A stretch of DNA of 64,000 nt from positions 1-64,000 of the forward strand of contig CAMPBT010000001.1 of the NCBI GenBank assembly GCA_946641515.1, written 5' to 3'. The DNA comes from UBA3210 sp002363635. Its GTDB lineage: Bacteria > Bacillota_I > Bacilli_A > RFN20 > CAG-449. Numbering within the stretch: the stretch's first letter is position 1; every line of letters begins with the position of its first letter. Positions 18,776-28,373 of this stretch are shown here, piece by piece. Under the pieces are notes generated by a model, which had not been told where the DNA came from, did no database searches, and saw only the letters and a program-made list of their open reading frames with translations. The position numbers and the translations under genes were made by a program.

Positions 18776-19189
18776 ATGGCAACTAGAGGAAGTTTAAAAA
18801 CTACTGTCAGTAAAGGGCAATTAATATTTACACTTACAGGATTAGTTTCTAGTATTGTGGTAATTACATTACTTGCAATTTTTGCAGGAACTGATCCATT
18901 AGCAATTGTGGCAATGATTTTCTTTGGAATCATTGCCCTCTCTGCTATAGCGTTATTATTTGGCTTATTACTTGATTATTGTTTTATCAAAGATGGTGTT
19001 CTATATATGCATTACATCTTTAAATCAAGCAAGATTGCTCTTAAAGATATTGGAACAATCGCACTTAAAGATAATGTTTATACAGTCTACGATAAATCTG
19101 AAAATCGTATTGGAACATTCAATGCTACCGCAAATGGGGCGGATAAAATAATTATTGCTATAGATAATGCCGGTGCAAAATTGAAATAA
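18776..19189 (+). CDS. Small membrane protein with PH-like domain
   Basis: A 137-residue protein. Residues ~15-67 form two hydrophobic membrane segments. The C-terminal part (FIKDGVLYMHYIFKSSKIALKDIGTI in pieces, then TVYDKSENRIGTFNA) has the strand pattern of bacterial PH-like (bPH) domains. Its ATG is one base after the pullulanase stop, so it is translationally coupled and belongs to the operon. No role in starch use is known to me. It might scaffold surface enzymes or sense the envelope. Confidence 0.6.
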   Translation: MATRGSLKTTVSKGQLIFTLTGLVSSIVVITLLAIFAGTDPLAIVAMIFFGIIALSAIALLFGLLLDYCFIKDGVLYMHYIFKSSKIALKDIGTIALKDNVYTVYDKSENRIGTFNATANGADKIIIAIDNAGAKLK

Positions 19190-19245
19190 TGTTTAATATA
19201 TGATAATATATTAATAAAATATCTCAAAACTAGGAGGAGGAGAAT

Positions 19246-21135
19246 ATGGCTAGTTTGAAATTATCCCATATCTATAAGGTTTATGATAATGGTCATAAGG
19301 CAGTCAATGATTTCAACATTGATATTGCTGATAAGGAATTCATTGTCTTCGTCGGGCCTTCAGGATGTGGTAAGTCAACAACATTACGTATGATTGCTGG
19401 GCTAGAAACAATCACAGCTGGTGACTTATTTATCGGGGATACATTAGTTAATGATATGGAACCAAAAGACAGAGATATTGCAATGGTCTTCCAGTCATAC
19501 GCTTTATATCCACACATGACCGTTTATGAAAATATGGCATTCGGTCTTAGAAATAGAAAAATGCCAGAAGATCAAATTAAAGAAAGAGTATTGAAAGCTG
19601 CTAAGATGCTTGATATTGAAGAATACTTAGGCAGAAAGCCAAAAGCTATGTCTGGTGGTCAACGTCAGCGTGTTGCTTTAGGTAGAGCTCTTGTCCGTGA
19701 TCCAAAGGTCTTCTTACTTGATGAACCTTTATCAAACTTAGATGCTAAGTTAAGAGCACAGATGAGAACAGAAATTACAAAGTTACACAAATCATTAGGC
19801 ACAACATTCATCTATGTTACTCACGATCAAGTCGAAGCTATGACAATGGGTACAAGAATTGTTGTTATGAAACTTGGTTACGTTCAGCAAATTGATACTC
19901 CAATGAACTTATACAATGAACCATATAACAAATTCGTTGCAGGTTTCATCGGTTCACCACAAATGAACTTCTTCAATGTTAAACTAACTAGAAAGGCAGA
20001 CAAAGTTAAAGTTGATTTTGTCAGCGATGAAAATGCATCAATTAATTTACCATATGAAAAACTTGCTAAGATTCATGATAAATACTTACATGGCGATACA
20101 GAAGTCATCTTTGGTATTAGACCTGAACATTTAGAAGTAGTTAAGAAAGGTAAAGGCTTAAAAGTAGTAGTTAATGCAGTCGAACATTTAGGTAACGAAT
20201 GTATTGTCTACGGTAAACTCGGTGATAAAGTCGAAGAATTCTCAATGAAAGATGATGGTAGAGATGTCATCGTTAAAACAATTGAAGGTACACCAGTTGA
20301 AGTTGGTGATGTAATTGAAGTTGCACCAAAACAAGACAAAGTACATTTCTTCGATGCACAAACTGAAATTACATTAATGGAAAAGATTCCTTCATTTAAT
20401 TCAGTTGCTGCAAAGGTTTCTAAGAATAGCTTAGAAGTCTTCGGTGGCAAAGCAAAATTACCAGAAGTATTCGCTAAAGCTCTCGAAGGTAAGACTAATG
20501 TCACATTAGAAATTCCACCTTCATCAATTGTAAAAGGAAAAGATTTCACTCTTCCTGTTGAAAAATGTGAAGAAGTTGATGGCAAAGTTTTAGCTTATTT
20601 AGTTAACGGTGATTCAATCTTATTCGCTATTGTTGATAAAGTCTTAGAACCAGGCTCAGAATATAGCTTCTCATTATTAAATGAAAAAGTTACTGTTCTT
20701 GCTGATGGTGAAGAAGTCTTAAAAGCAACTAGTGATAAAGTTGAATTCCATGGTACATTCTCAAAAACTGAAGTTAAAGAAAAGAGACAAAGAGTATTAC
20801 ACTTCTTCTACAATATCAATGGCAAAGCATTTGAAGCACCAGTTGAAAAAGGTTATAAGATTAACACAATTGATGGAAATGCTTGCTATAAGAATGAATA
20901 CAAGTATGCAGTTGCTATCGACTCATTAAAGATTGTCGATGGAGATGAAGGATTACTTGGTCAAGTTGAAGAAGTCTTAAAATATGGTGATGTCACATTT
21001 GCTAAAGTCAAAGTAGGTTCTGATGAAATCTTAGTAAAAGTTTCAGATGACTTTGCTGCATCAGAAGTAAGAATTAACTTTGCAAGTGAAGATGTTGAAG
21101 TTTATTCAACAAACATCGATATGAAGATTTGCTAA
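19246..21135 (+). CDS. msmX: MsmX/UgpC-type sugar ABC ATPase with C-terminal extension
   Basis: A 629-residue ATPase for carbohydrate ABC importers. The nucleotide domain is standard: Walker A GPSGCGKSTTLRMIAG, signature MSGGQRQRVALGRA (near residue 134), Walker B VFLLDEPLSNLDAKLR, H-loop THD. A TOBE domain follows (FGIRPEHLEVV and so on) to about residue 375, where the normal family ends (about 370 residues). A further ~250 residues contain two segments that look like degenerate TOBE repeats (near VDGKVLAYLVNGDSILFAIV, and LLGQVEEVLKYGDVTFAKV at the end). These may regulate the ATPase. AGGAGGAGG gives a very strong ribosome binding site. It should energise the MalFG-like permease encoded downstream. 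Confidence 0.9.
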   Translation: MASLKLSHIYKVYDNGHKAVNDFNIDIADKEFIVFVGPSGCGKSTTLRMIAGLETITAGDLFIGDTLVNDMEPKDRDIAMVFQSYALYPHMTVYENMAFGLRNRKMPEDQIKERVLKAAKMLDIEEYLGRKPKAMSGGQRQRVALGRALVRDPKVFLLDEPLSNLDAKLRAQMRTEITKLHKSLGTTFIYVTHDQVEAMTMGTRIVVMKLGYVQQIDTPMNLYNEPYNKFVAGFIGSPQMNFFNVKLTRKADKVKVDFVSDENASINLPYEKLAKIHDKYLHGDTEVIFGIRPEHLEVVKKGKGLKVVVNAVEHLGNECIVYGKLGDKVEEFSMKDDGRDVIVKTIEGTPVEVGDVIEVAPKQDKVHFFDAQTEITLMEKIPSFNSVAAKVSKNSLEVFGGKAKLPEVFAKALEGKTNVTLEIPPSSIVKGKDFTLPVEKCEEVDGKVLAYLVNGDSILFAIVDKVLEPGSEYSFSLLNEKVTVLADGEEVLKATSDKVEFHGTFSKTEVKEKRQRVLHFFYNINGKAFEAPVEKGYKINTIDGNACYKNEYKYAVAIDSLKIVDGDEGLLGQVEEVLKYGDVTFAKVKVGSDEILVKVSDDFAASEVRINFASEDVEVYSTNIDMKIC

Positions 21136-21139
21136 TAAT

Positions 21140-21925
21140 ATGCATGTAAATTATAAAGATAAAGTTATCGACATCGAACCTAACTCAAAACCATATTTTT
21201 TAAAACATATAATTTCTGATATGTTTGATGTCATGACTCTATTCTTGTTATTCTTTGTTATCAATTTAGGCTTATTTAAAAGTCCTATTGCAAATACTTA
21301 TTATTCTCATCAAGCTGAAGCAACAAAAATTATTGATAATTGTCGCTTAGAAACTGGAATGGGATATCAAGAATTTGTAAATGATGAAACTGATATAAGT
21401 GGAAAAACTGTTTATACCGATAGTGATGGTAAAGAATATATTGTTGTAATTAATAAAGATGCTACTAGTGAACAAAAGCAAGAATTCGCGACTAAGATGA
21501 ATTCTTCTCAAGCTTATAAAGATGAAATTTTTGCTAGCAATTTACATCGTTATTTAATTTCAATGTTATCTATTTCTTTAGCTGAACTTCCATTACTACT
21601 TATCATTCCTTTAACTAATAAAAAAAGAGCAACTGCCGGACAGCTTCTTACTGGAATTGCTTTATTTAGTAAAGGCAGACAAACTTATGCGAAATGGTAT
21701 AGTCCATTAATTCGTTATATCTTATATTTCGGTGGGTTTGTAATTTTGTATCCTTGGACAGATATAGTTACTTTCTTAGTTATTCCAGTAATCGATTTAA
21801 TCATTATGCTAATTAACAAAGATAATAAAACAATTAGAGATTATATGTCGGGAACGATGTTAATCGAAAACAAATCATATAGTTCACTTGAATATAAAGC
21901 GAACTTAGATAATAAAACAAAATAA
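21140..21925 (+). CDS. RDD-like membrane protein
   Basis: A 261-residue protein with about four membrane segments (near residues 28-47, 140-160, 190-205, 210-228) and a ~75-residue extracytoplasmic loop after the first. The signatures KKRATAGQLLTGIALFS and NKDNKTIRDYMSGTML are typical of the RDD family, whose function is generally unknown (ion exchange has been proposed for some). It starts four bases after the ATPase stop and sits directly before the maltodextrin-binding protein gene, so it is part of the operon. I find no sugar-transport motif in it. Confidence 0.65.
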   Translation: MHVNYKDKVIDIEPNSKPYFLKHIISDMFDVMTLFLLFFVINLGLFKSPIANTYYSHQAEATKIIDNCRLETGMGYQEFVNDETDISGKTVYTDSDGKEYIVVINKDATSEQKQEFATKMNSSQAYKDEIFASNLHRYLISMLSISLAELPLLLIIPLTNKKRATAGQLLTGIALFSKGRQTYAKWYSPLIRYILYFGGFVILYPWTDIVTFLVIPVIDLIIMLINKDNKTIRDYMSGTMLIENKSYSSLEYKANLDNKTK

Positions 21926-21958
21926 TATTTTTTCATTAAATTTAGGGAGGAATATAAA

Positions 21959-23389
21959 ATGAAAAAAAGAAATTTATTCTTAGCAGCTGCTGCAAGTATT
22001 GCAACATTAGGCGGACTTGTTAGCTGTGACGACTCTGCAAACAAAATTAGAGTTTGGGTCGGTGAAGAATCAGTTGATTTCTACAGAACAAAAGTAGAAG
22101 AATTTAAGAAAGCTAACGCAGATTTTACATACGAAATTGAAGTTAAAGGTATGGATACAGGTGCCGCAGCAGGTACAATTACACAAGACCCTTCTGCAGC
22201 AGCAGATATTTACACAGTTGCACATGATAATATCGGTAAATTAGTTGCAGCAAACTGTGCAAAACCATTAATGGATACAGAATTAGTTGAACAAATTAAC
22301 AAAGATAACCCAGATTCATTCAAATCAGTTATCAAATCATTAGATGCTTCAGGTACAGAAAGAGTTTATGCTGCTCCATATATCTCACAAGCATTATTCT
22401 TATACTACAACAAAACTGCAGTTACAGCAGAACAAGCTCAAACATTTGAAGGCTTAAAAGAAGCAGCTGCAGCTGCAGGTACAAAAGCTTGGACAGTTAC
22501 AGGTGATGATGGTTTTAATAACTCATTCACAGTCTTAGCAAGAAAAGTTGGCGCTGATGGCAAACAAGCAGGTACATCAGTTAAGATTTATGAAGGTGCA
22601 ACTTCTGACGGTAAATCAAAAGGTACATCAAATTTCCAAGGTGATGACACAATCGCATCATTAAGATTTATGCAAAGATCTATTAAAGATAACAATGGCT
22701 TCAAATGGGCTTCATCTGATGGATGGGAAAAAGATTTCAAGAACAATGGTGTATTAGCAGTCATTGGTGGTGCATGGCACTTTAACTCAGCAAAAGCTGC
22801 AGTTGGTGAAGCAAACTTAGGTATGACACTTATCCCAACATATACATTAACAGCTGCTGATGTTGCAGGCTTAACAGATGTAGCAGAAGGTGACGTCTAT
22901 AGAGGCGGTACATTTGCAGACTGCAAAGTCTTCATGATTAACGCAAGTTCAAAAGCAGACAAATATGTTTCTGAACAAAAATTAGTTAAATTCTTATCAT
23001 CTAAAGAAGTTCAAGATGCATCATTTGCAGATGTTTCAAACGTTCCTGCATATGAAGGTGCTTCAACAAAAATCAAAGAATTATTTGATGCAAAAAAGAT
23101 CACTGAATCACAGTATCAGTTAGCAGCTGCACAAACAGATATGGCAGCATGGGGAATTCCACAGCCATTTATTACTGGTACATTAAATACTTACTACTAT
23201 TCAAAGAATGCATCACAAATCTACAAAGCAATGATTGATGGTTCTAAATATCCTACAACAGGCGATACAATTTTAGATGAAACAACATCTCTTGCTGGTA
23301 TTAGAAAAGGTTTATATACAATGGAATACACATGGATGCATGGTAAGGTTCCAACATCATTCCCAGAAAATTTACCAACAAAGGCATAA
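21959..23389 (+). CDS. Maltodextrin-binding lipoprotein (MalE-like)
   Basis: A 476-residue lipoprotein with lipobox LVSC at about residues 20-23. It shows the MalE/family-1 solute-binding pattern: KIRVWVGEESVDFYRTKVEEF, then ADIYTVAHDNIGKLVAANC, YAAPYISQALFLYYNK, and a long C-terminal lobe with WAS/WEKDF aromatic patches. It should capture maltodextrins produced by the surface amylase and pullulanase and deliver them to the permease encoded next. GGGAGGAA precedes the ATG. It lies between the RDD-like and MalF-like genes. Confidence 0.9.
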   Translation: MKKRNLFLAAAASIATLGGLVSCDDSANKIRVWVGEESVDFYRTKVEEFKKANADFTYEIEVKGMDTGAAAGTITQDPSAAADIYTVAHDNIGKLVAANCAKPLMDTELVEQINKDNPDSFKSVIKSLDASGTERVYAAPYISQALFLYYNKTAVTAEQAQTFEGLKEAAAAAGTKAWTVTGDDGFNNSFTVLARKVGADGKQAGTSVKIYEGATSDGKSKGTSNFQGDDTIASLRFMQRSIKDNNGFKWASSDGWEKDFKNNGVLAVIGGAWHFNSAKAAVGEANLGMTLIPTYTLTAADVAGLTDVAEGDVYRGGTFADCKVFMINASSKADKYVSEQKLVKFLSSKEVQDASFADVSNVPAYEGASTKIKELFDAKKITESQYQLAAAQTDMAAWGIPQPFITGTLNTYYYSKNASQIYKAMIDGSKYPTTGDTILDETTSLAGIRKGLYTMEYTWMHGKVPTSFPENLPTKA

Positions 23390-23431
23390 TAAAAGATTTA
23401 CTTTATTTAAAATATGAAAGGAGGGCACAAA

Positions 23432-24904
23432 ATGGCTCCAAGTATTAAGTCCGCTCCTATAAATAAAGTAAAAAAAGATAATTTCTTTGTAAGATTCGGT
23501 AGAGGTATCGGCGAATGGTTTACTAACTTTGGTAAACGCTTCGCTGATGGCTCCATCGGTACAAAATTATCCCACTTTATTTTCGGTGCTGGTAACTTCT
23601 ACCATAAACAGTACATTAAAGGTACAATGTTCCTTGTACTTCAAATACTAATTATTCTATTTCTGGTTCTTTGTCCATCTGTTAACGGTACACCTTACGG
23701 TTATAAAGCTTTAGCTAATTTAAGCTTATCCAATGTAACTGAAGGTGGTGACTTCGATCCAAATACTGGTGCATTTACTCAGGGATCTAACTGTATGTTA
23801 ATGGTCTTATTCGGCTTTGTTACAATTGCTGTTATTATCATTTATATCATTTTATGGTTCAAAAGTATTCAGTCATCATATAAGGCAGATATGGATATTA
23901 AGGTAGGTAAAAAGCCTACAACATTCATTGAAGATTTAAAAGAATTACTCGATAGTAAATTCCATGTATTAATGCTTACACCAACATGTATTGCAGCATT
24001 AGTCTTTACAGTTCTTCCTACTATCTTCATGATTTCACTCGCATTCTCAACATATAACCAACAAGATATGGATGCACAAATGACAACCTTATTCCATTGG
24101 AATGGTTTTCATAACTTTGTTGCAGTTTTCACAGGTGATGGTACACTTGGCATGGAAATTAAGAATAGATTCTTCCCAGTTCTTGGATGGACATTAGTCT
24201 GGGCAATTCTTGCTACAGTTACATGTTATTTCGGTGGTATTATCTTAGCTCTTTTAATCAACAAGAAAGGATTAAAGGGAAAGAAAATCTTCCGTACAAT
24301 CTTTATTTTAACAATCGCAGTTCCTCAGTTTATTTCTTTACTTGCTGTTAGAAATATTCTTGGTGAATACGGTCCTGTTAACTCATTACTTCAAAATTTA
24401 GGTTGGACAACAGGCCCAATCGGATTCTTAGGCTTAAATGCAGCAGATAATGAATATCTTGCAAAAGTTATGGTTGTTATCATTAACTTATGGGTTGGTA
24501 TTCCTTATACAATGCTTATGACATCAGGTATTCTTATGAATATTCCTAGTGACTTATACGAAGCTGCTACAGTTGATGGAGCAAGTAAGACTAAGATGTT
24601 CTTCAAGATTACATTACCATATGTTATCTTCGTTACAACACCTTACTTAATTTCTTCGTTTGTTGGCAACATCAACTCATTCAACACAATTTTCTTACTT
24701 ACTGGTGGTGGACCAACATATGTTGGTTATCAGGCAGGTGGTACAGACTTACTTGTTACATGGTTATATAAAGTAACTATTGACCAAGGCTCTTACAACA
24801 CTGGTGCAGTTATCGGTATCTTTACATTTATGATCACTGCAACTATCACACTTGTTACATACCGTAGAAGTAAGGCATACAATGAGGAGGACACTTTCCA
24901 ATGA
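23432..24904 (+). CDS. malF: Maltodextrin ABC permease, MalF-like
   Basis: A 490-residue inner-membrane subunit. An N-terminal cytosolic segment and two or three membrane spans with an extra loop, as in MalF, precede the permease core. The EAA loop YEAATVDGASKTKMFFKITL fits the family and docks onto the ATPase. I chose ATG 23432, seven bases after GGAGGG. The in-frame ATG at 23414 lies upstream of that ribosome binding site. The gene ends in TGA and overlaps the MalG-like start by four bases (ATGA), indicating coupled translation. Confidence 0.9.
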   Translation: MAPSIKSAPINKVKKDNFFVRFGRGIGEWFTNFGKRFADGSIGTKLSHFIFGAGNFYHKQYIKGTMFLVLQILIILFLVLCPSVNGTPYGYKALANLSLSNVTEGGDFDPNTGAFTQGSNCMLMVLFGFVTIAVIIIYIILWFKSIQSSYKADMDIKVGKKPTTFIEDLKELLDSKFHVLMLTPTCIAALVFTVLPTIFMISLAFSTYNQQDMDAQMTTLFHWNGFHNFVAVFTGDGTLGMEIKNRFFPVLGWTLVWAILATVTCYFGGIILALLINKKGLKGKKIFRTIFILTIAVPQFISLLAVRNILGEYGPVNSLLQNLGWTTGPIGFLGLNAADNEYLAKVMVVIINLWVGIPYTMLMTSGILMNIPSDLYEAATVDGASKTKMFFKITLPYVIFVTTPYLISSFVGNINSFNTIFLLTGGGPTYVGYQAGGTDLLVTWLYKVTIDQGSYNTGAVIGIFTFMITATITLVTYRRSKAYNEEDTFQ

Positions 24905-25839
24905 TGAATTCAAATGTTTCTAAACCAAAACATTATAGATCACAAAAGAAAGCTAACGCAGTATCTCTTGCAGTTACTTATCTCATCCTTATCGTAATGT
25001 CAATTATTTGGTTAATTCCATTTGTATGGGTAGTTTTATCTTCATTCAGATGTGAATATGTCGATGGTACATTCGTTGGTACTGTCACAAGTAATTTCTT
25101 CCCAAAAGCTTTAGGCTTTACAAACTATAAGAACTTATTTACTGCAACATATTATGGTGTTTCTCACGCTTTCCCAAGATGGTTATTAAATACTCTTATT
25201 GTTGCAATTGTTGATTGTATTATTTCAACATTCTTAGTCTTATCAGTTGCGTACTGTATGTCTAAACTTAAATTTAAGTTAAGAAAAGCATTCATGAATA
25301 TCACAATGATTATTGGTTTATTCCCAGGATTCTTATCCATGATTGCGATTTACTTCTTACTTAAATCAATGGGCTTATCTGGTAACTCAGATAATCCTAC
25401 ACTTAACATTGTTGGTTTAGTCTTAGCATATTCTGCTGGTGCAGGTTTAGGATTCCAAATTGCAAAAGGTTTCTTTGATATCATTCCTAACTCACTTGTT
25501 GAATCCGCTAAACTTGATGGATGTTCAAACTTCAAAATCTTTATTAAGATTATTATTCCACTTGCAAAACCAATTATCATCTATCAGGCTTTAATGTCAT
25601 TTACTGGCCCATGGATGGACTTTATCTTTGCAAAAGTTATTATTGGTTCTGGTAACCCAGAATGTTGGACAGTTGCAGTTGGTTTATATTCATTGTTATT
25701 CGGTACTCATCCTGATACAAACTTATTTACTCAGTTCGCTGCAGGTTGTGTTATCGTATCACTTCCAATTACAACATTATTTATGTTCTTACAGAAATAC
25801 TACGTTGAAGGTGTTACTGCAGGTGCAGTTAAAGGTTAA
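24901..25839 (+). CDS. malG: Maltodextrin ABC permease, MalG-like
   Basis: A 312-residue membrane protein with six predicted spans and the EAA loop VESAKLDGCSNFKIFIKIII, followed by the typical MalG C-terminus (FMFLQKYYVEGVTAGAVKG), which contacts the ATPase. It overlaps the MalF-like gene and is the last gene of the starch operon, followed by a terminator. GAGGAGGA upstream is inside malF. A second ATG three bases later would be equally acceptable. Confidence 0.92.
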   Translation: MMNSNVSKPKHYRSQKKANAVSLAVTYLILIVMSIIWLIPFVWVVLSSFRCEYVDGTFVGTVTSNFFPKALGFTNYKNLFTATYYGVSHAFPRWLLNTLIVAIVDCIISTFLVLSVAYCMSKLKFKLRKAFMNITMIIGLFPGFLSMIAIYFLLKSMGLSGNSDNPTLNIVGLVLAYSAGAGLGFQIAKGFFDIIPNSLVESAKLDGCSNFKIFIKIIIPLAKPIIIYQALMSFTGPWMDFIFAKVIIGSGNPECWTVAVGLYSLLFGTHPDTNLFTQFAAGCVIVSLPITTLFMFLQKYYVEGVTAGAVKG

Positions 25840-25859
25840 TTTATTTTTAAACTTTCAAA

Positions 25860-25886
25860 GGGAGAGAGAAATCTCTTCCTTTTTTA
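25860..25886 (+). terminator. Terminator of the starch operon
   Basis: GGGAGAGA (25860-25867) pairs with TCTCTTCC (25872-25879), allowing one G-U, and is followed by TTTTTTATT. Confidence 0.8.
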
Positions 25887-25890
25887 TTAT

Positions 25891-26216
25891 GTGGACCGTA
25901 GGGACAACATAAAACCGCCTCCTATGGGGGCGAGAAATTCAAAGCAGTAGCGATGAGTAAGAAAAAAACTTCCTTGATGGTATAATGGTAGTGTTCAATT
26001 GCCTTATAACTCAAGAAAGGAAGTTTTATGCCACCAATAAAGAATGATGACACTAGTAGTTTATCACATACAAAGTGGAATTGTCAGTACCACATTGTAT
26101 TCACACCAAAATATCGTAGAAAAGCGATATATGCAAAATTAAGATCTGACATAGGAAAATACATAAGACGCCTTTGTGAATACAAAGGAGTCGAGATAGT
26201 TGAAGCACATGCGATT
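25891..26216 (+). mobile_element. Truncated IS200-type insertion sequence (left end only)
   Basis: This is the left part of an IS200/IS605-family element. It contains a subterminal hairpin (CGCCTCC at 25916-25922 pairing with GGGGGCG at 25926-25932), as needed by single-strand HUH transposases, the untranslated leader, and the first ~62 codons of tnpA. The sequence departs from IS200 at about 26214-26217, where ATPase gene sequence begins. The right end and most of tnpA are missing, so the copy is immobile by itself. Confidence 0.8.
25965..26027 (+). promoter_or_regulatory. tnpA ribosome-binding-site sequestering stem
   Basis: AAAACTTCCTT at 25965-25975 is perfectly complementary to AAGGAAGTTTT at 26017-26027, which contains the AAGGAAG ribosome binding site of tnpA. 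Such stems are known to keep IS200 transposase translation low. Confidence 0.7.
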
Positions 26217-26231
26217 ATGGATGGAATATAG
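26028..26231 (+). pseudogene. tnpA: Truncated IS200/IS605 transposase TnpA
   Basis: The reading frame encodes 67 residues. The first ~62 match the N-terminus of IS200-type Y1 transposases: KWNCQYHIVFTPKYRRKAIY, then LRSDIGKYIRRLCEYKGVEI and VEAHA. The normal continuation (C-PDHIHM, carrying the HUH metal ligands) and the catalytic tyrosine are lost. The last residues (IMDGI) come from the neighbouring ATPase sequence read in another frame. The full family length is about 150 residues. It is non-functional. Confidence 0.85.
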
Positions 26232-27114
26232 TTTTGTAGTTGATGAACATGAGATTATTTATTATTTTGAAATCGGTAGAAATAATAAAATTTTAAAAGA
26301 GACATTAACATTAGACGATAAATTAATGATTGAAAGACTTCAAAATAATGCGAAAACTAATTTTGATGAGTCAATTGATTATGATGAAAGATATGTTATT
26401 CCAAATGCCTTATTTGTAAAAGTAATACAATTTAATACTCAATTTTCAGGTAATGAAATTTTAAATAAATGGTTTGATGAATTAAAACATTCAATCTATT
26501 TTAATCCAACTAGAGATTTAGCAAAGATTATTAATTTTGATATGAGTCAATCAAATGAAATTTATTTATTATCATACCTAGAAAAGTATGGTGAAAATGA
26601 AATCAATGAGTTCTTTAAAGAATTTGGATTTAAATATTCAATTAAATATAGAAAGTTATCTAGTGAAGAAAGACAGCTTGGAGTAATCCCAACAGTTGAT
26701 CGACTTGAATTCATTAGAGACAATTTACCTCAAATTCCTTTTTCAATGGAATCGTATGGAAATCAAATTTTATTAACAATACTTCCATCGTTCTTTAAAG
26801 TATGTAAGACAGGAGGAATTTTAGCAATTGATGAATTCTCAAGTGGTCTACATAACAAACTTGAAGAATTATTAATTAAATATTTCTTTAAATATTCTAA
26901 AAATGCACAAATATTTTTTGTATCACATTCTACAAATTTATTAAAAACTTCATTAATTAGACCAGACCAAGTTTATGTTTCTGAATTAAATGAATCTGGT
27001 AGTATTATTAAAAAGATTTCTGAAGAGAAACCTAGAGAAGGACAAAATATAGAAAAAATGTATTTAGGAGGAGTATTCGGGGGAATTCCTTATTATGACA
27101 GTAAAAATAATTGA
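26217..27114 (+). pseudogene. 5'-truncated AAA ATPase (OLD/AAA_15-like)
   Basis: About 298 codons are left of an ATPase of the type found in abortive-infection and other defence modules. The remaining part has a Walker B (GGILAIDEFSSGLHNK) and the following FFVSHSTNLL. The Walker A half is gone, replaced by the IS200 fragment. The frame is open to the stop at 27112-27114, but without a P-loop the product cannot hydrolyse ATP. A short remnant of a second gene (ATG 27095, 11 codons) overlaps its end, suggesting the original module had two genes. Confidence 0.75.
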
Positions 27115-27130
27115 ACTTGAAGAAGAATAA

Positions 27131-27160
27131 AACCGACACATTTTGTGCCGGTTATTTTTA
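27131..27160. terminator. Bidirectional terminator
   Basis: AACCGACACA (27131-27140) pairs with TGTGCCGGTT (27144-27153) with one mismatch. ATTTTTAT follows on the forward strand and an A-rich stretch precedes it for the convergent reverse gene. Confidence 0.7.
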
Positions 27161-28246
27161 TAATTTAATAGTTTTTGCAAGGCTTTTTAAACTATCATCA
27201 CTTAAATAGTTATGTAAATCTTTATATGAAGTGAATTCTTTTTCTTTAGTTGCCTTATATAATGCGTTAATAAGCTTATCGTAGTCGTTTTTAGCTTTTA
27301 CGTAATCTTTATCACTATAACCTTCTAAAGACTCTCTAATTAGGGTAATTACGCTTCTTCTTAAAACTGCTAAGATACTTTCTTCTAACCAATAAGAATA
27401 TGTAGAAGAGAGTTTTTCTTTATTCTTCATGAGGATATAGATAGGTAGACCATCAATTCCTCCATGCCATAAATCTGTAAAGACATAATCATAATGTTCA
27501 TTACATTTATCTTCATAATCTAAAGCATCACTTTCAATAATCTTAATCTTCTTCATATTGAAGTTATGTTTTAATGAATCATTAAAGACTTTAATTACAT
27601 CTTTATCTTTTTCTACTACTGTAATTGAAGTGACTTCTTTCTTTAATGAAATCATATATAGGTAATAGCCTATACCTAGTCCATATACTAATACATTACC
27701 TTTAGCGGCATTAATAGCTTTTTCCATAGTATTTATTTCACTAGGAATAAGTGCCATCCAAGTTTCTCCTCTTTCATTTAATGCAGGGAAGAAGAATGAT
27801 TTGTCAAAGAAACCAAGTGAATAAGTTTCTTGATAATAATTAGATGCATCAACTTTTACATCATTTAAAGGGAAACCTTCATATGCATCATAATTGTCTT
27901 TTACTAAATGAATGTTATTTAAAGTAATTTTATTAAATCTAACATTCTTTAAGTATGGATTATCTAAGTAAGAAGATAATCTTTCATATGAGATACCGGG
28001 TAAGATATAGTTATTTGCAAGGTATCCATCTTCTTCATTTAAATCAATCTCATATAAATTTAAGAAACATTGATAGAATGCTTTCTTTTTATCTCCACCT
28101 ATAGCTTTGATATCTTTTTCTTTAATTGCGCGAGCATTGTTAAAGAAGTAGTCTTCATATAGACCACTTAATGAGATGTTTTGCTCATCCATCTCTAATA
28201 ATTTGTTTAACTCTAATGAGTCTTCTTTGTTTAAATTAATTTTCAT
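27158..28246 (-). CDS. SAM-dependent methyltransferase-like protein
   Basis: A 362-residue protein. The middle has a Rossmann glycine motif (NVLVYGLGIGYYLYM, about residues 185-199), an acidic residue at the end of strand 2 (ITVVEKDKD), and a later IESDALDYE and DYVFTDLWHGG. This is the class I methyltransferase / spermidine-synthase-like fold. The N-terminal ~180 residues are not assigned. No substrate can be deduced. It is an isolated reverse-strand gene with a weak ribosome binding site, convergent with the ATPase remnant. It could be any small-molecule or protein methyltransferase, or a non-catalytic relative. Confidence 0.65.
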   Translation of the reverse strand: MKINLNKEDSLELNKLLEMDEQNISLSGLYEDYFFNNARAIKEKDIKAIGGDKKKAFYQCFLNLYEIDLNEEDGYLANNYILPGISYERLSSYLDNPYLKNVRFNKITLNNIHLVKDNYDAYEGFPLNDVKVDASNYYQETYSLGFFDKSFFFPALNERGETWMALIPSEINTMEKAINAAKGNVLVYGLGIGYYLYMISLKKEVTSITVVEKDKDVIKVFNDSLKHNFNMKKIKIIESDALDYEDKCNEHYDYVFTDLWHGGIDGLPIYILMKNKEKLSSTYSYWLEESILAVLRRSVITLIRESLEGYSDKDYVKAKNDYDKLINALYKATKEKEFTSYKDLHNYLSDDSLKSLAKTIKL

Positions 28247-28373
28247 ACAATATTATCTTATCATATCCATTACAAAATTAAGAATAAAATGAAGAAACTA
28301 GAGAAGATTTAAGTAGATTAATCTATTATTTTTTTTAGACTATTGTATAATTATTTTGTGTGGGAGGAAAAAT

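Noticed and set aside
23432..24904. Possible Mollicutes code with TGA read as Trp
   Set aside because: TGA ends the MalF-like gene exactly at its normal length, and TGG is used for Trp, so the standard code applies.
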